Both the position numbers and the translations under genes were made by a program. The notes under the pieces were generated by a model. That model was not told the origin of the DNA. It made no database searches and saw nothing but the letters and a program-made list of their open reading frames with translations. Positions 24,306 to 37,190 of a stretch of DNA of 64,000 nucleotides are shown here, piece by piece. Each line of letters starts with the position of its first letter. Positions within the stretch are counted from its first letter, which is position 1. The DNA comes from Serilophus lunatus. Lineage: Eukaryota; Chordata; Aves; Passeriformes; Eurylaimidae. The DNA lies in assembly GCA_013399895.1 (NCBI GenBank), contig VXBA01002140.1, positions 523,826 through 587,825 on the forward strand, in the 5' to 3' direction.

Positions 24306-27300
24306 TGTGTCAGGCAAAGAAGGAATCATATTCAATGTAATATTCCACCGTATATAAGGATCATCGCAGCTGCAAGGAAACTGGGGATCCTGAAAAATGG
24401 CTTCCATATTATTCAGCAGTTACCCACTAATTACAGAGGAATTAGTAGCTATCTACCCTCTTTCTTAAATTAACTTCTGTTAAAACAAGCTTTTATACAT
24501 ACACAAAGTTTATGGCACGAAGGGCAGCAAAACTCAATAAGGAAATGGCTATCTCAGAAGACACACAAATAACACTGACAAAGTCATGTCAGCTGTCACT
24601 ATGTTGAATCCAGTCTTAGTTAACTCCATGCCCTAATTTTAGGGAAAGCTTAGACATCCAGCAGTAGCATACAGTGAATGTGCCATTCTGGCCAGCACTT
24701 CTGGCCTTCCTCTTTCCTTCTCAGCCCCACTAGCTCCACATCTGATGAAAGCAGACTATTTACTATTTCCACATATTGGATTTACTCTTTCAATATTATT
24801 TTTCTTAATTCTTCATTTTATCTAAGTGAAACCAAACTTTGTCAGCGTGGGGTGGAAACAAAATTACTACTATTTTGAGAGAACATTGTCCTCTGCCCAA
24901 TTTGACTCAAGGCAAAGCTACATCGAAAAAAGTAAATTGTGTGCAGATATTTCTGAGACAGTCCTGAGGTTACACACTCTAGTGTGAAGGTCTCATGAAA
25001 TGTATAAGAGGTCAGTTTTATCAGAGGCCCTGAGGCTATAATTGGAGTTTCTCTTCTGGTACCTCAGGCCTTCTGCTATGGCATCTAATAACCTCAGGAG
25101 ACCAATGGACAGCTCAGAATGTGATTTAGGGCTGTGGTTTGACTGCCTATTCTGGCTTCTATATGGAATGAAACTCCAATTACAGTGTCTAAATTCAGAA
25201 GAGAAATAAGCAATTCAAACCCCTGGCTATTAAGAGCTGGCATCCTATACTGCCTGTGGAGCAAGGCAGAGGAAATGTTTAGACCAACAGCAAGAGCTGC
25301 ATAAGTTAACCATTGTGACTGTTCCTTTCCTGTGATGGAGCAGGGAATTAGGACCTGACTGTTCCAGCACTGCACAAAATCTGAGTTGCTCATTTTAAAC
25401 TTAGATACTGTGACCATCCTTAGTACGTCTTTAAGTGTTGTACCACACAGGCTGAATATAGCTCTTCTCCTAGTACTCTGTTGGGATTGTGTGAGGAGGG
25501 AGGGAGGAAGTTAAAGGAAAAGCCATCTGTGCATCACATCAAGTGGTGAAACGGGAGAGAAAGGTCCTGCTGTTTTCATTTCTGTTTCCTTGCATGCAGA
25601 AGTGCTGATAGGGGTAAGACTGAGAAAGAGTGATGGAGGGTGAAATTGGAAAGCAGAGAGTGAGGTCCACCGACATTTTGCCACCGATCATAATGGGATT
25701 ATGATTTAGGCCAGTCTGGGGAGATTTTAATGAGTCAAATGAAGACAGTTAATAGTTTAAGTGAGCTGTGTGCAGACTCCTTTTTCAGTACTCAGCATGC
25801 TAAGTAAGCATACCAAATCACATCCAATGTCCATTATCCAAATGATATCATTATCCTCCAAAGAGCACTTCTGTCCTGGCAGGACCACGTGACAAGCTGC
25901 CACCCAAAGCACTCTGTAGCTCATGGCAGAGGGGAGATTACCGTTAGATTGCAGCCCAGGAACTCTTATAATTCACTTGAAAATTGGTATTAATGCATAT
26001 GTAGATGCGTTTGGACAGTACATTTCCAGTTTTACATTTCCTTTTCCTTACTCAGTGACTTGGTATTTGAGAGTTGTGCAAACGGGGAATTCAGGCTGTT
26101 GAGTTTATCATTGCACAGTCTTCACTGTGCTTATTCTTTATCCCACTTAAAATTGGCATAAAAATATCATGTAGACTGATAAGTTTGTTCATATGGGCCA
26201 ACATAGTTTGATGAAGCACTGATCTGGGCCTTGAAGTAAGTGTGGTATCCCAGCACAGATCCTCTTGGGAGGACTGTTTACTGATCCCATCTCCTGTCAT
26301 ACTGAGGGGTTGTATCACCTGGGTTGCACAGTTCAGACAGTGAGAAGAAGTGTCTGTACAGTGATGTGCATGTCTTCAGTCTTAGGTTTTAGAAATCTTC
26401 AGTCCTCCTGACGTGTTCCCAAGATCCTGCTGCAGCAACCTCCCAATCTGTTTTAGCAATAGATACAAGTATCTCATCCATTTGGATCAATCGTTCTTGT
26501 CCCTTAATTGTCAGTATTATATAATATGTCCTCAATTTTCCAGGGAATGCAGAAAAAGCAAGGAAGAATAAGCATTGTTAAGGCAACCTTATTAAAGCAC
26601 AAAGATCTCAGTAGTCTGAATAATCATTACCAATCCCTAAATAGTGGTCATTGCCCTAACTTACTCTAATAGTTAGACTTTATCACTCTAAATTAAAATC
26701 AAGAAGAAACAATTTCAGAGAATGATTGTTTTCTTCCTCAAATCATTTTCTAATATAATGCAGATGAATTGCCCTCTGGAGTTGCTGTTTCTCTGCCTTG
26801 CTTATAAAGAAAATCTGGGATACTGATCTTATCAGCAAGCGTCTGACTTCAAAGTCCCTTAATTAATTAAGTGACACAAGATTGGAATTGTTCAGAAGGT
26901 CTCTGTCCTTGGCAGTCTCTTTTTAGGAGGGAGGTCCAACCTAGAGACATCATCTTTCAAAAATGATTTTTTCTGAAAATAGGAGACATGGGATTTTATG
27001 TGTGAGAAATAATAATAGACAGGAAAAGAACAAAAATTAATGTGCTTGCCAAAGAAGTTGAACACTCCAGATTCTGTATTTATCCTGAAAAAACAGTTTT
27101 CACAGTTATAGAATTGACAGAACATTCCTTGCCTCTCTTTAGACAATTCAAAAATCATCCAGCTGCGTAGTGAGAAAAATAGATTTGTGCAATCAGACAA
27201 CTCATACATGCGAAGGGATGGAAAGCTTTCTGCCTTCTCTACCATAATGGCACTCCACAGTCTTCAACATGGCTGGCATTCAGTCCTACACAACCACTGC

Positions 27301-29310
27301 ATGTCTCTTTTCCTCTTTTCCTCTCTTAAAATCTGTTTAAGTCTAGGAGACTTGTGTGGGCCATAAAGCCTCTGCTTACACTTTGCCTTTGTGGATGTCC
27401 TGCTCCCACTGCTTTATTAGCTTTTCTTTCCTTCATCCTAGGAAGTCCAGGGAGCTGCTATGCAGTATCCCACAATATGATTCATCCAAGTGATAAATAT
27501 TTTTTTAATAACATAGTTTAAAATGGCAACATCAGACTAACACTAGGTCCATGAATGCAATTGAAATAACTAAAGCATCACTCTGACAAGCAGAACAAGA
27601 TTCTTTTGGCAAAGAGGAGTTTGTCTTGTTAGTGAAAGAGGAAATAAAAGGAGTACCTGAATAGCAGTTGACATCTTAATATATTCACATACACAGTGCT
27701 GACCTTGGATCTTGTCAACAAGAACAAATGGGAAAGAGGACCACTCACAGCTACATTCTTACTCTGGCTCTTCGTGGAGGTTTTGTCTTTTTAAGTATGT
27801 ACTTAGCCCTCTGATGACCCTAAAAGGAAATGCAGATGATGATAGGACAATCTGTATCTGTCAGAAACTGAGGATTTAAACAAAAGTTTCCTTGGCATTT
27901 CTTCTCCCTCTCCTCTCTCGATGTATGTTTTGTGCATATTTACTAGGTAGCCTTTAAAATCCCTTTTCCTCTCCCAACAATTCCATGCATAATAAAAACA
28001 GTAGTCACAGCGGGTGAAGATTGAATTTCCTTTCCTTTTAAAAGTAAAGGCAGCTTGGTAAAAAAATAAATGAAGTTAATTAGTTGAATATAATTGCAAA
28101 TTCCTTGGAGTTAAAATGTGCTGCATACCAGCAGAAAATGCTATTTGCCATATGGTATTGAAACACTAGAATGATGTCTTTTGCTCCATTTTCTGCAGAC
28201 TGAGCATGGATTTGGATTATTTGTGGCTTCCCAAGTATTTGAGTTATGCCAGCCAGCTCACTGAGTGCCCCAACAACCGTGCTTATTCCATTCATACTCA
28301 CTAAAAATAAACAAACAAAAAAATCTTGGTTTTGCAAAGCTTTTAATGAAAGCCTAAAGTTTCATTTTTTGGTGATTTGGGAAACTTTCAGAAACTGTTT
28401 TCTTCTAACTCACTACTGAACAGTGTTATTAAGAGCAGTAGAAGAATCTATGAGGAAGCAGTCAAGTAGTTGTATACTTTACGAGGAAATAATTTACAAT
28501 ATGAAACATTTAAAAAAGAGGAAAACATAGTTAAAATTTTTTAGCATCGTTTGCAGATTGAAAAAATAGGAATTTGCTATTTAACTATGCACATTTGTTT
28601 ATCTAAACTATCCAGTGATTTTCTATGCTTCATTTTTAATATACACATTGACACTCACCCCCCCAGCCCCCAAAAAGGATCTTAAAACTTACTTGCTAAG
28701 AAACAGACATTCTGGTCACATAGATTTATACATCTGCAAAACTACTTTTCAAGCTCCTTAGCTTATTTTATTATTGCGATAGAGATACATGGGGACTCAC
28801 ACAAGTGCTTAGAAACTCTGATTTACAAGTGAAAGTTCATTTCCAAGCTGTAAATGTATACAACAACAATATTGCCTTAATTACACTTGTAGCTCAATAT
28901 TTTTTTTCTCTTTTCTTAAGTTTTATGTTCACGATAATAAGGGTTAATAAAGTTAGCAGCTTTAACTGAAAAATTGACAGTGAGTGTTCTCAAGCCTCAT
29001 TGCTCAGATAGGATAATTATTGTGATGTGCATACTTTTTTCTTGAAAGTAAACACTGATATCACATGAATAAGTAGGCCATTGTTTTAATTGTTAAATCT
29101 ATCAGATAGGCAAGTTGTTTTTTGGTGTTTTTTGGGTTTTTTTGTCATACAGTCTGTATGAAATGAAGATGAATTGTATTTATTATATACATATATACAT
29201 ATTAAAAATGTGAGGAAAGCCAGCATTAGAAATCCTAAATTTCTCAAACAAAAAAACCCCACCCCACCCCCAGACACAGAAGAACTCATGGAATTGTTAC
29301 TAATAGCTTA
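24306..29310. other. Unique non-coding sequence
   Basis: No transposon or gene is recognised. It contains an inverted-repeat cluster at 24,962-25,206 and a 14-bp palindrome CTTAATTAATTAAG at 26,858-26,871. T/G and A/C low-complexity tracts lie at 29,115-29,143 and 29,247-29,272. The longest ORF (117 codons, 26,892-27,245, - strand) has no recognisable domain. Confidence 0.55.
24962..25206. repeat. Cluster of short inverted repeats
   Basis: TCCTGAGGTTA (24,962-24,972) pairs with TAACCTCAGGA (25,089-25,099). CACACTCTAGTGTG (24,974-24,987) is a local hairpin. TAATTGGAGTTTC (25,039-25,051) pairs with GAAACTCCAATTA (25,170-25,182). TTTCTCTTCTG (25,048-25,058) pairs with CAGAAGAGAAA (about 25,196-25,206). 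Two of the pairs interleave rather than nest, so it is not one simple stem. Confidence 0.8.
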
Positions 29311-30066
29311 ATAGAATCATAACATGACAGAATATTTTGGTCTGGAAGTGACCTTTAATGGTTGTCTAATCCATCTCTCTCCCTGCAATGACCAGGGATA
29401 TCTTCACCTAGAATAGGTGACTCAGAGCCCCATCCAACCTGATCTTGAATGTTTCCAGGGATAGGGCGTCACCATCTCTCTGGGCAACTTGTTCCAGTGT
29501 TTCACTACTCTCACTGTAAAAATTTCTTCTTTGTAGCCAGTCTAGATTGACCTTCTTTCAGTTTAAAGCATTACCCACTGTTCTATCACAACATACCCTT
29601 GTAAGAAATCCCGTTCCAAACTTCTTGTAAGCCCCCTTTAAGTACTGAAAGGTGGAGCCTCCTCTTCTCCCGGCTGAACAACCCCAACTCACAGCAGAAG
29701 TGGTCCATCCATCTGAACACAATTGTGACACTTCTCTGGTTTTGCTCTAATGGATTCATATCATTCTTATGTTGTGGGCCTCAGAGATTGATGCAGTACT
29801 CTGAGTGGGGTCCTCCTGAGATCAGAGTAGAGGAGCAGAACTATCTTCCTCAACCTATTGGCTGTGCTGCTTGTGATGCAGCCCATGATACATTTGGCTC
29901 TCTGGGCTGCAAGAGCACATTGTCAGTTCACGTCCAGCTTTCATCCATCAGCACTCCTAAATCTTTCTCATTAGGGCTGCTGTTGATCTGTTCATCTGTT
30001 TGATCTGTTTGCCTGTATTGGCAACAAGGGATGCCACAGTCCAGATGCAGGATGCTGCAGCTGGGG
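29311..30066 (-). mobile_element. CR1 LINE fragment, antisense
   Basis: The + strand reads ATAGAATCATAACATGACAG, CCATCCAACCTGATCTTGAA, TGTTTCCAGGGATAGGG and TCTGGGCAACTTGTTCCAGT. It continues TAAGCCCCCTTTAAGTACTG, CGGCTGAACAACCCCAAC, TGATGCAGTACTCTGAGTGG and GGCTGCAAGAGCACATTGTC. That is the reverse complement of CR1 from its 3' tail back into the ORF2 reverse-transcriptase end. About 750 bases are preserved with a small internal deletion near 29,660 and 29,715. The coding frame is broken, and the 92-codon ORF at 29,725-30,003 on the opposite strand is a by-product. Confidence 0.94.
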
Positions 30067-31081
30067 GCAGTCCTGAGTATTGATCAATTTCATTGTCTCT
30101 GTGTGTCAAAATACCAAAAATTTATATAGTACAACAAAATATATAATTTACAAATTAGGGCTGGCCATGGAGATTGGCTTATATTGTTTAAAAATTTTGC
30201 AGTTATGGCACCTTTTTACTGAGGTTTTCAATGATGTTCACAAAACCCTCCATGGTTCCAACATCTGCCCCTCCCAACTTCAAGGCAATATTGAACCGTA
30301 CATGAATAAAACTTGTTAAGAATATTAAAATAATTTTACATATTTTTCTCCTGTTTTCTTCTGTGGGTCTTATCAGTGTCAGATTTCCTTTAAAATAAAT
30401 AGTCAATGTGATTAAGAAAAATGAGAAAAAACATGTTAACCTGCCTTTGTCATTCTGATTTCATGAAAGTCAAATTTTACTTATATTTAGAATGGTTCAT
30501 TCTGTCTTACTGAACAAGTGGTGTTATTCTTAGGAACTTCTCCTAAGTCTTAGGGAATTGAGAAATTATTGGAAGGCAGAAGCTGTCAGAGAGGCTTTCC
30601 TAGCAGTATCAGCCTTTAAAAATATTATTCTAATTTTCCATTAAGAATATCACAGATTTCTCTCCAGCTGCCCCTTGAAGTCAGCAACATAAGGATTAAG
30701 CTGTCAGTTCTTACTAAAGCAGATTTTTTCTTTTAGAAATGTTAGCATTTATTCCAAATAAGATGAAATTAAAGCCCAGAAAACCCTCAACACTGTCCAC
30801 AGGATAGAAATTTCCTGCTTGGTTCATAGCTTACATAACCTCTTGCTCCATTCCTTACAACCAGTATAAAACACAATCTTTTGGTGTTTCTGTGCCACTT
30901 GATGTGATACTGCAGAAAGAAATGTCTACTGTATCACAAGAACTTCAGTTTCTAGAAACATTAGCTGCAGAGTGGGCTTAATACAATTAGGTCTGCTTCT
31001 TAATTTTGCTAATGAGACAATATGCAGCTAAAATGCATTTTCTAGGAACTAGTGTCTAGGGCAGTTCCTTGGGAAAAATTC

Positions 31082-31082
<1 letters not shown>
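30067..31082. other. Unique AT-rich non-coding sequence
   Basis: Nothing recognisable. ORFs of 67-79 codons on both strands overlap one another near 30,080-30,406 and look random. Confidence 0.55.
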
Positions 31083-31175
<93 letters not shown>

Positions 31176-31190
31176 GTCCGTCTGTCCGTC
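31083..31190 (+). repeat. (TATC)n microsatellite with TGTCCGTC end
   Basis: About 23 uninterrupted TATC units (31,083-31,175) pass into TGTCCGTC-type units and then CATCCAT. The ORFs across it with repeating Ile-Tyr-Leu-Ser are artefacts of the four-base period. Confidence 0.97.
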
Positions 31191-31560
31191 CATCCATACT
31201 GCAAAGTGCAGACATGCTCTTTCACTCTTTCCAGTCATGCTCTGCTCACACTAGAGACCAATCTGCTGAAATATTTTGATACCATCAGTGTGATTCCTTG
31301 TTGCTCTGTACACAAGTTGTCATTGACTTGTCAGAAATTGTTCTGACCTGCACAAAATGGGTGTAATTTACTATAAAACAGAGTGGTAAGTTGTCATTTC
31401 CATTAACTCTTTTATGAGGATCCTAAACTGGATATTAATGTATTTCAAACTCATTGTAAGACCCTTAACACGGCACAGTACTGTGTTGAGGTGTATGTCA
31501 TCCTGCTCTTTGTACTATTTCAACTAAGGCTATTTGCTTTTTTTTTCTTTTAATTCACAA
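31191..31560. other. Unique non-coding spacer
   Basis: I see nothing in this spacer between the TATC microsatellite and the CR1 tail. Confidence 0.55.
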
Positions 31561-31685
31561 GTTGGATGAAGCTCTGTGCAACTAGATCTAGTGAAAGGTA
31601 TCTCTGCCTGTAGAAGAAGTGGAACTAGGTGATCTTTAAAGTCTTGTCCAACCTAAATCATTCTGTGATTCTATGATTCTGTGAT
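31561..31685 (+). mobile_element. CR1 LINE 3' tail, sense
   Basis: It starts GTTGGATGAAGCTCTGTGCA and continues AACTAGATCTAGTGAAAGG and GGAACTAGGTGATCTTTAA. It ends TTCTGTGATTCTATGATTC plus TGTGATA, a clear octamer tail with at least three units. Only the last 125 bases are present, typical of severe 5' truncation. The 3' end type resembles that of the copy at 48.1 kb. Confidence 0.95.
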
Positions 31686-34600
31686 AAAGACTCTCCAGTT
31701 CTAACTATGTGAGAGAATTCTATATCAAATATAGTAAGAAGGAAAAAAATCCTTTTATACCTCCTCAAGCAAGTAAAAATCCTGTTTTCTGGAGTATTTG
31801 GTTTACTGAAAGACCCTGTCCAAGCACTGCAAATTCAGAAATCCACCCACACCACTTATTCTGATGGAATCTGTTTAGTTGGTATTACTATGGTCTGACA
31901 TAAAGCAATTATAGAATTTGCCATCCATGCCCTCAAGATACACATGAATTAATTCAATAATGATAATTCTAAGATTAATTTACAGCTTCCTGAAGTGCCA
32001 ATTCACGTTGATGAATTGGCGCTGAACAAAGACAGTAAAATACAAGTTTCTGAAAAGTACTAATGCAGTGTAAGGTGAAGGCAGGTAAAGGGAGAAGATG
32101 AACATCGGTTTGCATCATGCAGAATTTACCCACTTGTCTCAGCTCAACCCTGAATTCAAACCAGAAGATTTTACGTTATTATAACCTTGTCAAACAAAAA
32201 AAGATGTGAGAAAAGTGTTCATCATCATTTACCAGATGGTGAATAGAGGCACAAATCATTAAGATCAGATTTTAAAAGACATTTAGATGCCTATGGAGGA
32301 AGATGAAATGTTATTTCTGAGGTTAAAGTGAATTTCTACGTGCGTCATGAAGTGTCTACATTCTTAGAAATACAGTTTTAAGAAATTTATGTGAGGTCTC
32401 TGAAAACATCTGTCAGAGCATATGTGGTAGAATCGGTTTGCACACAGGACCTATGACACAAAAATATCTTTGCTGCCTTGAAAAGTGAGATACCTGTTCA
32501 TTCTTCAGAAGTCCAGGAGTGGTTTTCCATCTTCACTGCAGCATTAGAGAAAGGTTTGATTTGATACCATCTGTCTGCCCTTGGGAGTTTATTCCATTGT
32601 GAACATATGGGAGGGAGATGGGTTGCCACAGATAAGATATGATTGAAAAAAATCATTATTGTTTAATAAATGTTTAAAAACTCAAATGATATTTCATTAC
32701 CACACCTGTCCAACAGCAGTGGGAAGATGAAATAAGATAAAAAAGCTCATGCATTCAAATAAAGGCAGAAAGAAAGTAGACTTGAGTAGTGAGAAACAAA
32801 GACAAAAGTAAGAACATCTTCCACACCACACTCTATGTTTCCAGCTTAACTTCTCCCAAATCCTCTTTGCCACAGAGCAGCCATAGAAGCCCTTTTCAAT
32901 CAGGCCAGAACACTCCAAGATATCTAATGTTTGCTAAGCCACTGACTTTAAACTCTTGAATTATTTTGTACTGACAGAAAAACTGCCGGGCTCGTGGAAT
33001 GTCCAAGACCTCTAGACAAAACAATTACAGGGCAGCATTTATATCAGTTCTGCCCTGCTCTGGGGTAGCAGAGCCAAGTAAGACTTCTCCCAAAACCTAA
33101 AGTGACACAAATTGTCATAGTCCTACTGCAGTGTTGAATAAAGTGACATTCTAAAAGCCCCTATTTTCATAAATTGGAAATTTTGGATTCTTTCCAGCCC
33201 TACATTCTTGAAATATTTAATATTCTCTCCCAGCTGAATAAGGGATTATTTGCTTCTTCTTTATGAAAGTGAGGTGGGTCCTGGGATGCCACTAATACAG
33301 TAGGGGCAAACCAGCTCATCTGTTGCCATTGGTAAAATCCTAAATTAAAGGTTGCGTGCAACTTGCAAAGTCTTTTGTTAAGTCATGATCTCAAACCCTC
33401 CTAAGTCAATCTAACAATGCCCTGAGGTTCAGTGATGCTGATTTTTTTTTTACTTTTTATACACTTTTGAATTATTTTCATTTAAAAATTAAGAACAAAC
33501 CAATTCTCCACCCTTCAAATTATATGTCCCATATGTACAGCGAGTCTTAAGTAGTGCCTCAACAAATTTAAGCACTTTCTAAATGATCAGTGTTATTCTG
33601 TGATTAGTGGCAAAAACTGTCATTTACTTACAGGTATTTCAGTTGGTAGCTCAGGGAAGTAAAGAGGTACATTAGACTATAATTTTGAAGCTATCTTAGA
33701 AAGTTAGCTAAATCATATAGGAAATCCAATTTCTGCATCAGAATCAGGCAATGCCAACTTCTTGAGAGATGCCTGAAGATGGAAGAATTTAATTGTTCAA
33801 GAAAGAGAATACCACTGGGTTATATTCATCCAACAGCTGGCAATTCTTACTTTGAGTTTAGTTCTTGTTAAATGATGAGCTTTTGACTAGAAATTCAATG
33901 AATGTTCTCTCCCGAAAGCTTTTAAATTTGCACTAACTCACACACTGACCTCCCTATTGTACTTTTCAGGTAGGGTCACAGCGCAGAATTCTTTATATAT
34001 CTTCTAACTTTCAAAAAAGTAGGCTCAGAGACAAATCTGAGAGCCTTATCACCTTTTTTTCTCAGGTTAGCAAAGATATAAAATCTGACATAGTAATTAC
34101 AGTCTGGTTTAAAATACTACAAGCCATCTGTAAGCTTTCTCACTCTTTTGTTGTTGTTGTTGTTTTATTCTATTTGATTTTCCCCTCTGTTCTAGTATTA
34201 CTTAATACAACATGGTGAAAATATTTGGATGATTGTGAGGAGCAAAACAAAGTGATTTGTATGTTAAATACTGAAGAAACTTCCATCCAACTCAGAATAT
34301 TTTTGTGACTCTGTGTGGTGGGAGTCCACCATCATCTCTGCTGGGTTTATGCTATTGATATATCAATGAGGGAAGTGAGTGGGGTTAGCCCAAACTCTTG
34401 TCTTTCTGTGTAAAGGAAATGCCTTTAATTTGATTTTTTCAAGCTTCTAATTTCACAGGCATCAAATCACAGATTTGTTTGGTAACTTCTGAACTTTACT
34501 TGATCATATTGACTTTCAATTTATAACACATGGTTTCATTTGTGTCCTAGAAAGTAAGAATGGAAGCATGAATGTTAAATGAAATTACAAAAAAAAAATC

Positions 34601-35104
34601 AATTTGTGGTTTAAATGAACAACAGAATAACAAGTTCTGCTTAAATTGGAATAAGCTTTAAATCAAGTGGAAATGAGCTACTTGCCAGAAATGCAGTGTA
34701 CCATGAGGCACTTTGTTCAGTAATAGTAGAAAGACCAAACCTCCAGTAAGCTTAGTGAACTTAGTGACATGTAGACACATCAATTTATAAATAAGGAGGA
34801 AGTGGCTGTAATCTTCTATTTAAGGCCTTTATGTTCAAATCCAGACACTGAATTGCAATGAAGAAAGTTCAAGGCGTTCTTCTTTCCAAGGTTACTTAAG
34901 AAAAAGACAAGTTGAACAATATCCGCTCTGCCAAGAGATGCAAAATGGTGTCTTGATTATTTATTTCTGCCAGGAGTCTAAAATCAAAAATTACATGTAC
35001 TTGAGTCACTTGAACACACCATACCAGTTTTATATCTGATGGAAGTTGTTGGAATAATACTGGGTATAATGAATTTGTCTTACACCCTTGTGAAGGAAAG
35101 ATGA
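31686..35104. other. Unique AT-rich non-coding sequence
   Basis: No repeat family is recognised. It contains the hairpin at 31,994-32,023 and a (GTT)5 run near 34,149. There is no ORF longer than about 77 codons. Confidence 0.55.
31994..32023. repeat. 12-bp stem, 6-base loop hairpin
   Basis: AGTGCCAATTCA at 31,994-32,005 and TGAATTGGCGCT at 32,012-32,023 pair at 11 of 12 positions, and the twelfth is a G-U pair in RNA. The loop is CGTTGA. Bases 31,997-32,005 and 32,012-32,020 are exact reverse complements. Pairing stops just outside the stem, so it is shorter than a usual microRNA precursor. Confidence 0.9.
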
Positions 35105-35488
35105 TGCAGGTATCTCTCAAAAGCGCCAAGAGTGGAAGGAGTTAGAAAAATTTATTTTCCGAAGGTGAAAACGCTAATAACATCAACCTAAAAGCGTTGC
35201 AAACACCGGGCCCTGGGAGAAAGACACACCCTGTCCTTCTCGAGTCTTTTATTGTTTCTCCTGCCCCCTACTGCCTGATGCCAGGGCGTTGTGAAAAGTC
35301 TGTAATCTCATCTTCTTCCCACAGTAGGGAGCCAATCCCTGTGGAATGTGAGAGGAGAAAACCACAAATGTATTCCTGGGAAAGATGGCTCTCTCTCCTG
35401 TAGGAGAACTTCCCTGAGCAAAATTGCCTGATACTCCTTAACAATAAGTCCTCTGAATTCATCTATTCGTACCACCCTAGATAAGACA
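35105..35488 (-). mobile_element. Candidate solo LTR, antisense, family unknown
   Basis: This segment differs from its surroundings by having about eight CpGs in 300 bases, in a region that is otherwise CpG-poor. Read on the - strand it starts TGTCTTATCTAGGG and ends GAGATACCTGCA. It has an AATAAAAG TATA-like box (35,246-35,253) and, about 100 bases further on, GAAAATAAATTT as a poly(A) signal (35,151-35,156). It then runs about 45 bases to the end. TG...CA ends and this order of signals fit a retroviral LTR. Boundaries are approximate, no target duplication was found and I cannot name a family. It could instead be unique CpG-richer DNA. Confidence 0.42.
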
Positions 35489-37190
35489 CTGTTCAAAATG
35501 ACTGTCACCCACATTTCTTTATGGTTCCAATTTAAAATTAGAATCACTGTAGGATGAACTGCATCCCAAGGTATTTAAACTCTGTTGTTCAAGTTAGGTT
35601 CAATTTCAGAGTGTAATACCAGAAAAATCCCATTGGGAGTTATTTAATTTTTTTATACAGGTTCAACATGTATGAGAACACTTATACAGCCATTTAGAAT
35701 CAATCAAGTGAATACAGTGCTCATCAGAGGTGAGCAATTTGCATTCCACATGTCTGAGGTTTCACTTAGTTGCATGGATTTTGCACAGCTAACTGTGGTT
35801 ATCTTTCTGACGTACGGTGAGATACATCATTGCTATAGTTGAGTGAATAGTTCGACACTTCCCTCTGTTGCATTCAAACTTGTTGTGAAAAGCAATGTAT
35901 CTTATTTGAGAGTTTAAAATAAGCCCTGCTAGGGGAAATTCTATATCTTAGTGATTCTTAGTTCCATTTCAAGTGAGGTCCAAACATCATACTTATTTCT
36001 GCATCTTGTCTGTTTTATTTTCGTGAGACAAGTTGTGGGACAGAGATCATGGCAAGAAATCTGGCACGGTATAATAACTGGCAAGAGAGATTAATTTCTT
36101 CGCGAGTCAGATACCGAGCAAGGTGTATACTTGCTGGAGAGGTGGGAAAGTGAAAATTGGGCTTTGCTTCAGCATTACTCATAAATAAATGGGCTGTAGA
36201 CTTCCTAAGCGAGTGGTGTTTGTCATTCTGTGTACTGCAAGTACCATCAGTTCAACTCTGATGTCAGTTCCAACAACAGACTCTGGGAATGTTACTATGA
36301 TGGTAAGGCAGTAAATTTATATTTCGCTGTCACAGATGGATTTCAGCTCCCCTCCAAACTAAAATATTTGCTTTATTCTTTTCCAGACTATGAAAATACA
36401 GAACAATTCATAATGTGAAAATTGAGCATCTGAAATCTCTGTTCCCAGTATTTAGGCTATGTGTTTGAAATGAAAAAAATAAATTACATCTGTCTTCACT
36501 CCTCACATGTGTTTACACATACATTAATTTGCACATATGAATAATTTCAGTAGTTTAGAGATTTATATGCATATTGTTAAATCTGTTAATTCTTGCATGA
36601 GAGGGTTGTCATGCTAGATACCATGTGGTTGTACCATCAGTAAAAGAAAATAAGTTTTCTCAGGTTAGGGGGTTCTGGTACATATTCAGAGTGTATGACA
36701 TACCCACATGGGTCAAACCCAAATGTTATTATGAGTTCTGCAGAAAATGTCTTTTCTAACTCCGACTTGCACACTGCTATGGAAGATGCATATATTGGAA
36801 TGTGAACAGAACACATGATTCCTAATGCAGGGCAAAGTAACTGAGAAACAATTACTTAGCCAAAAAGCTGAAAATATTTTCTGGCAAGAAATGTAACTTC
36901 TGATTTCATTGCTTCTTTTCTTGCAAAATTTGTCTGTTTATATTACTAGTTCCATTGATTGTTTTTAGCTTAGTGCTAATGGACTGTAGGTGCCTTTGAG
37001 ATTTTATTGCTCTTTACCTTGTGAAGAATGCTCACGGAATTTTAACATCAAACTATAAACTCACAACTCACCCTTGGTGATTTTTTCTCTTTTGGCTTCA
37101 CACATTTTTGTGTCCACTTGCACTTAATTTTGATAATAGCAGTTGTAACCATTTTATTTCCATGTGTGAAATCCAAGGAATTTTTAGTGT
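35489..37190. other. Unique AT-rich non-coding sequence
   Basis: No repeat is recognised. A short open frame at about 36,230-36,300 ends at a good donor-like site (ATG/GTAAGG at 36,300), but no convincing acceptor precedes it, so it is not called as an exon. Confidence 0.5.

Noticed and set aside
29115..29272. T/G and A/C tracts as the arms of an inverted element
   Set aside because: The arms are only compositionally complementary; no specific matching sequence beyond homopolymer runs.
31052..31279. ORFs with Ile-Tyr-Leu-Ser repeats
   Set aside because: Artefact of the TATC tetranucleotide array, which reads through in all frames.
36230..36418. Short frame ending at a GTAAGG donor, with a WECYYDG motif
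   Set aside because: A loose likeness to dermatopontin-type repeats was considered. The preceding acceptor is poor and the exon would not match that gene's structure.
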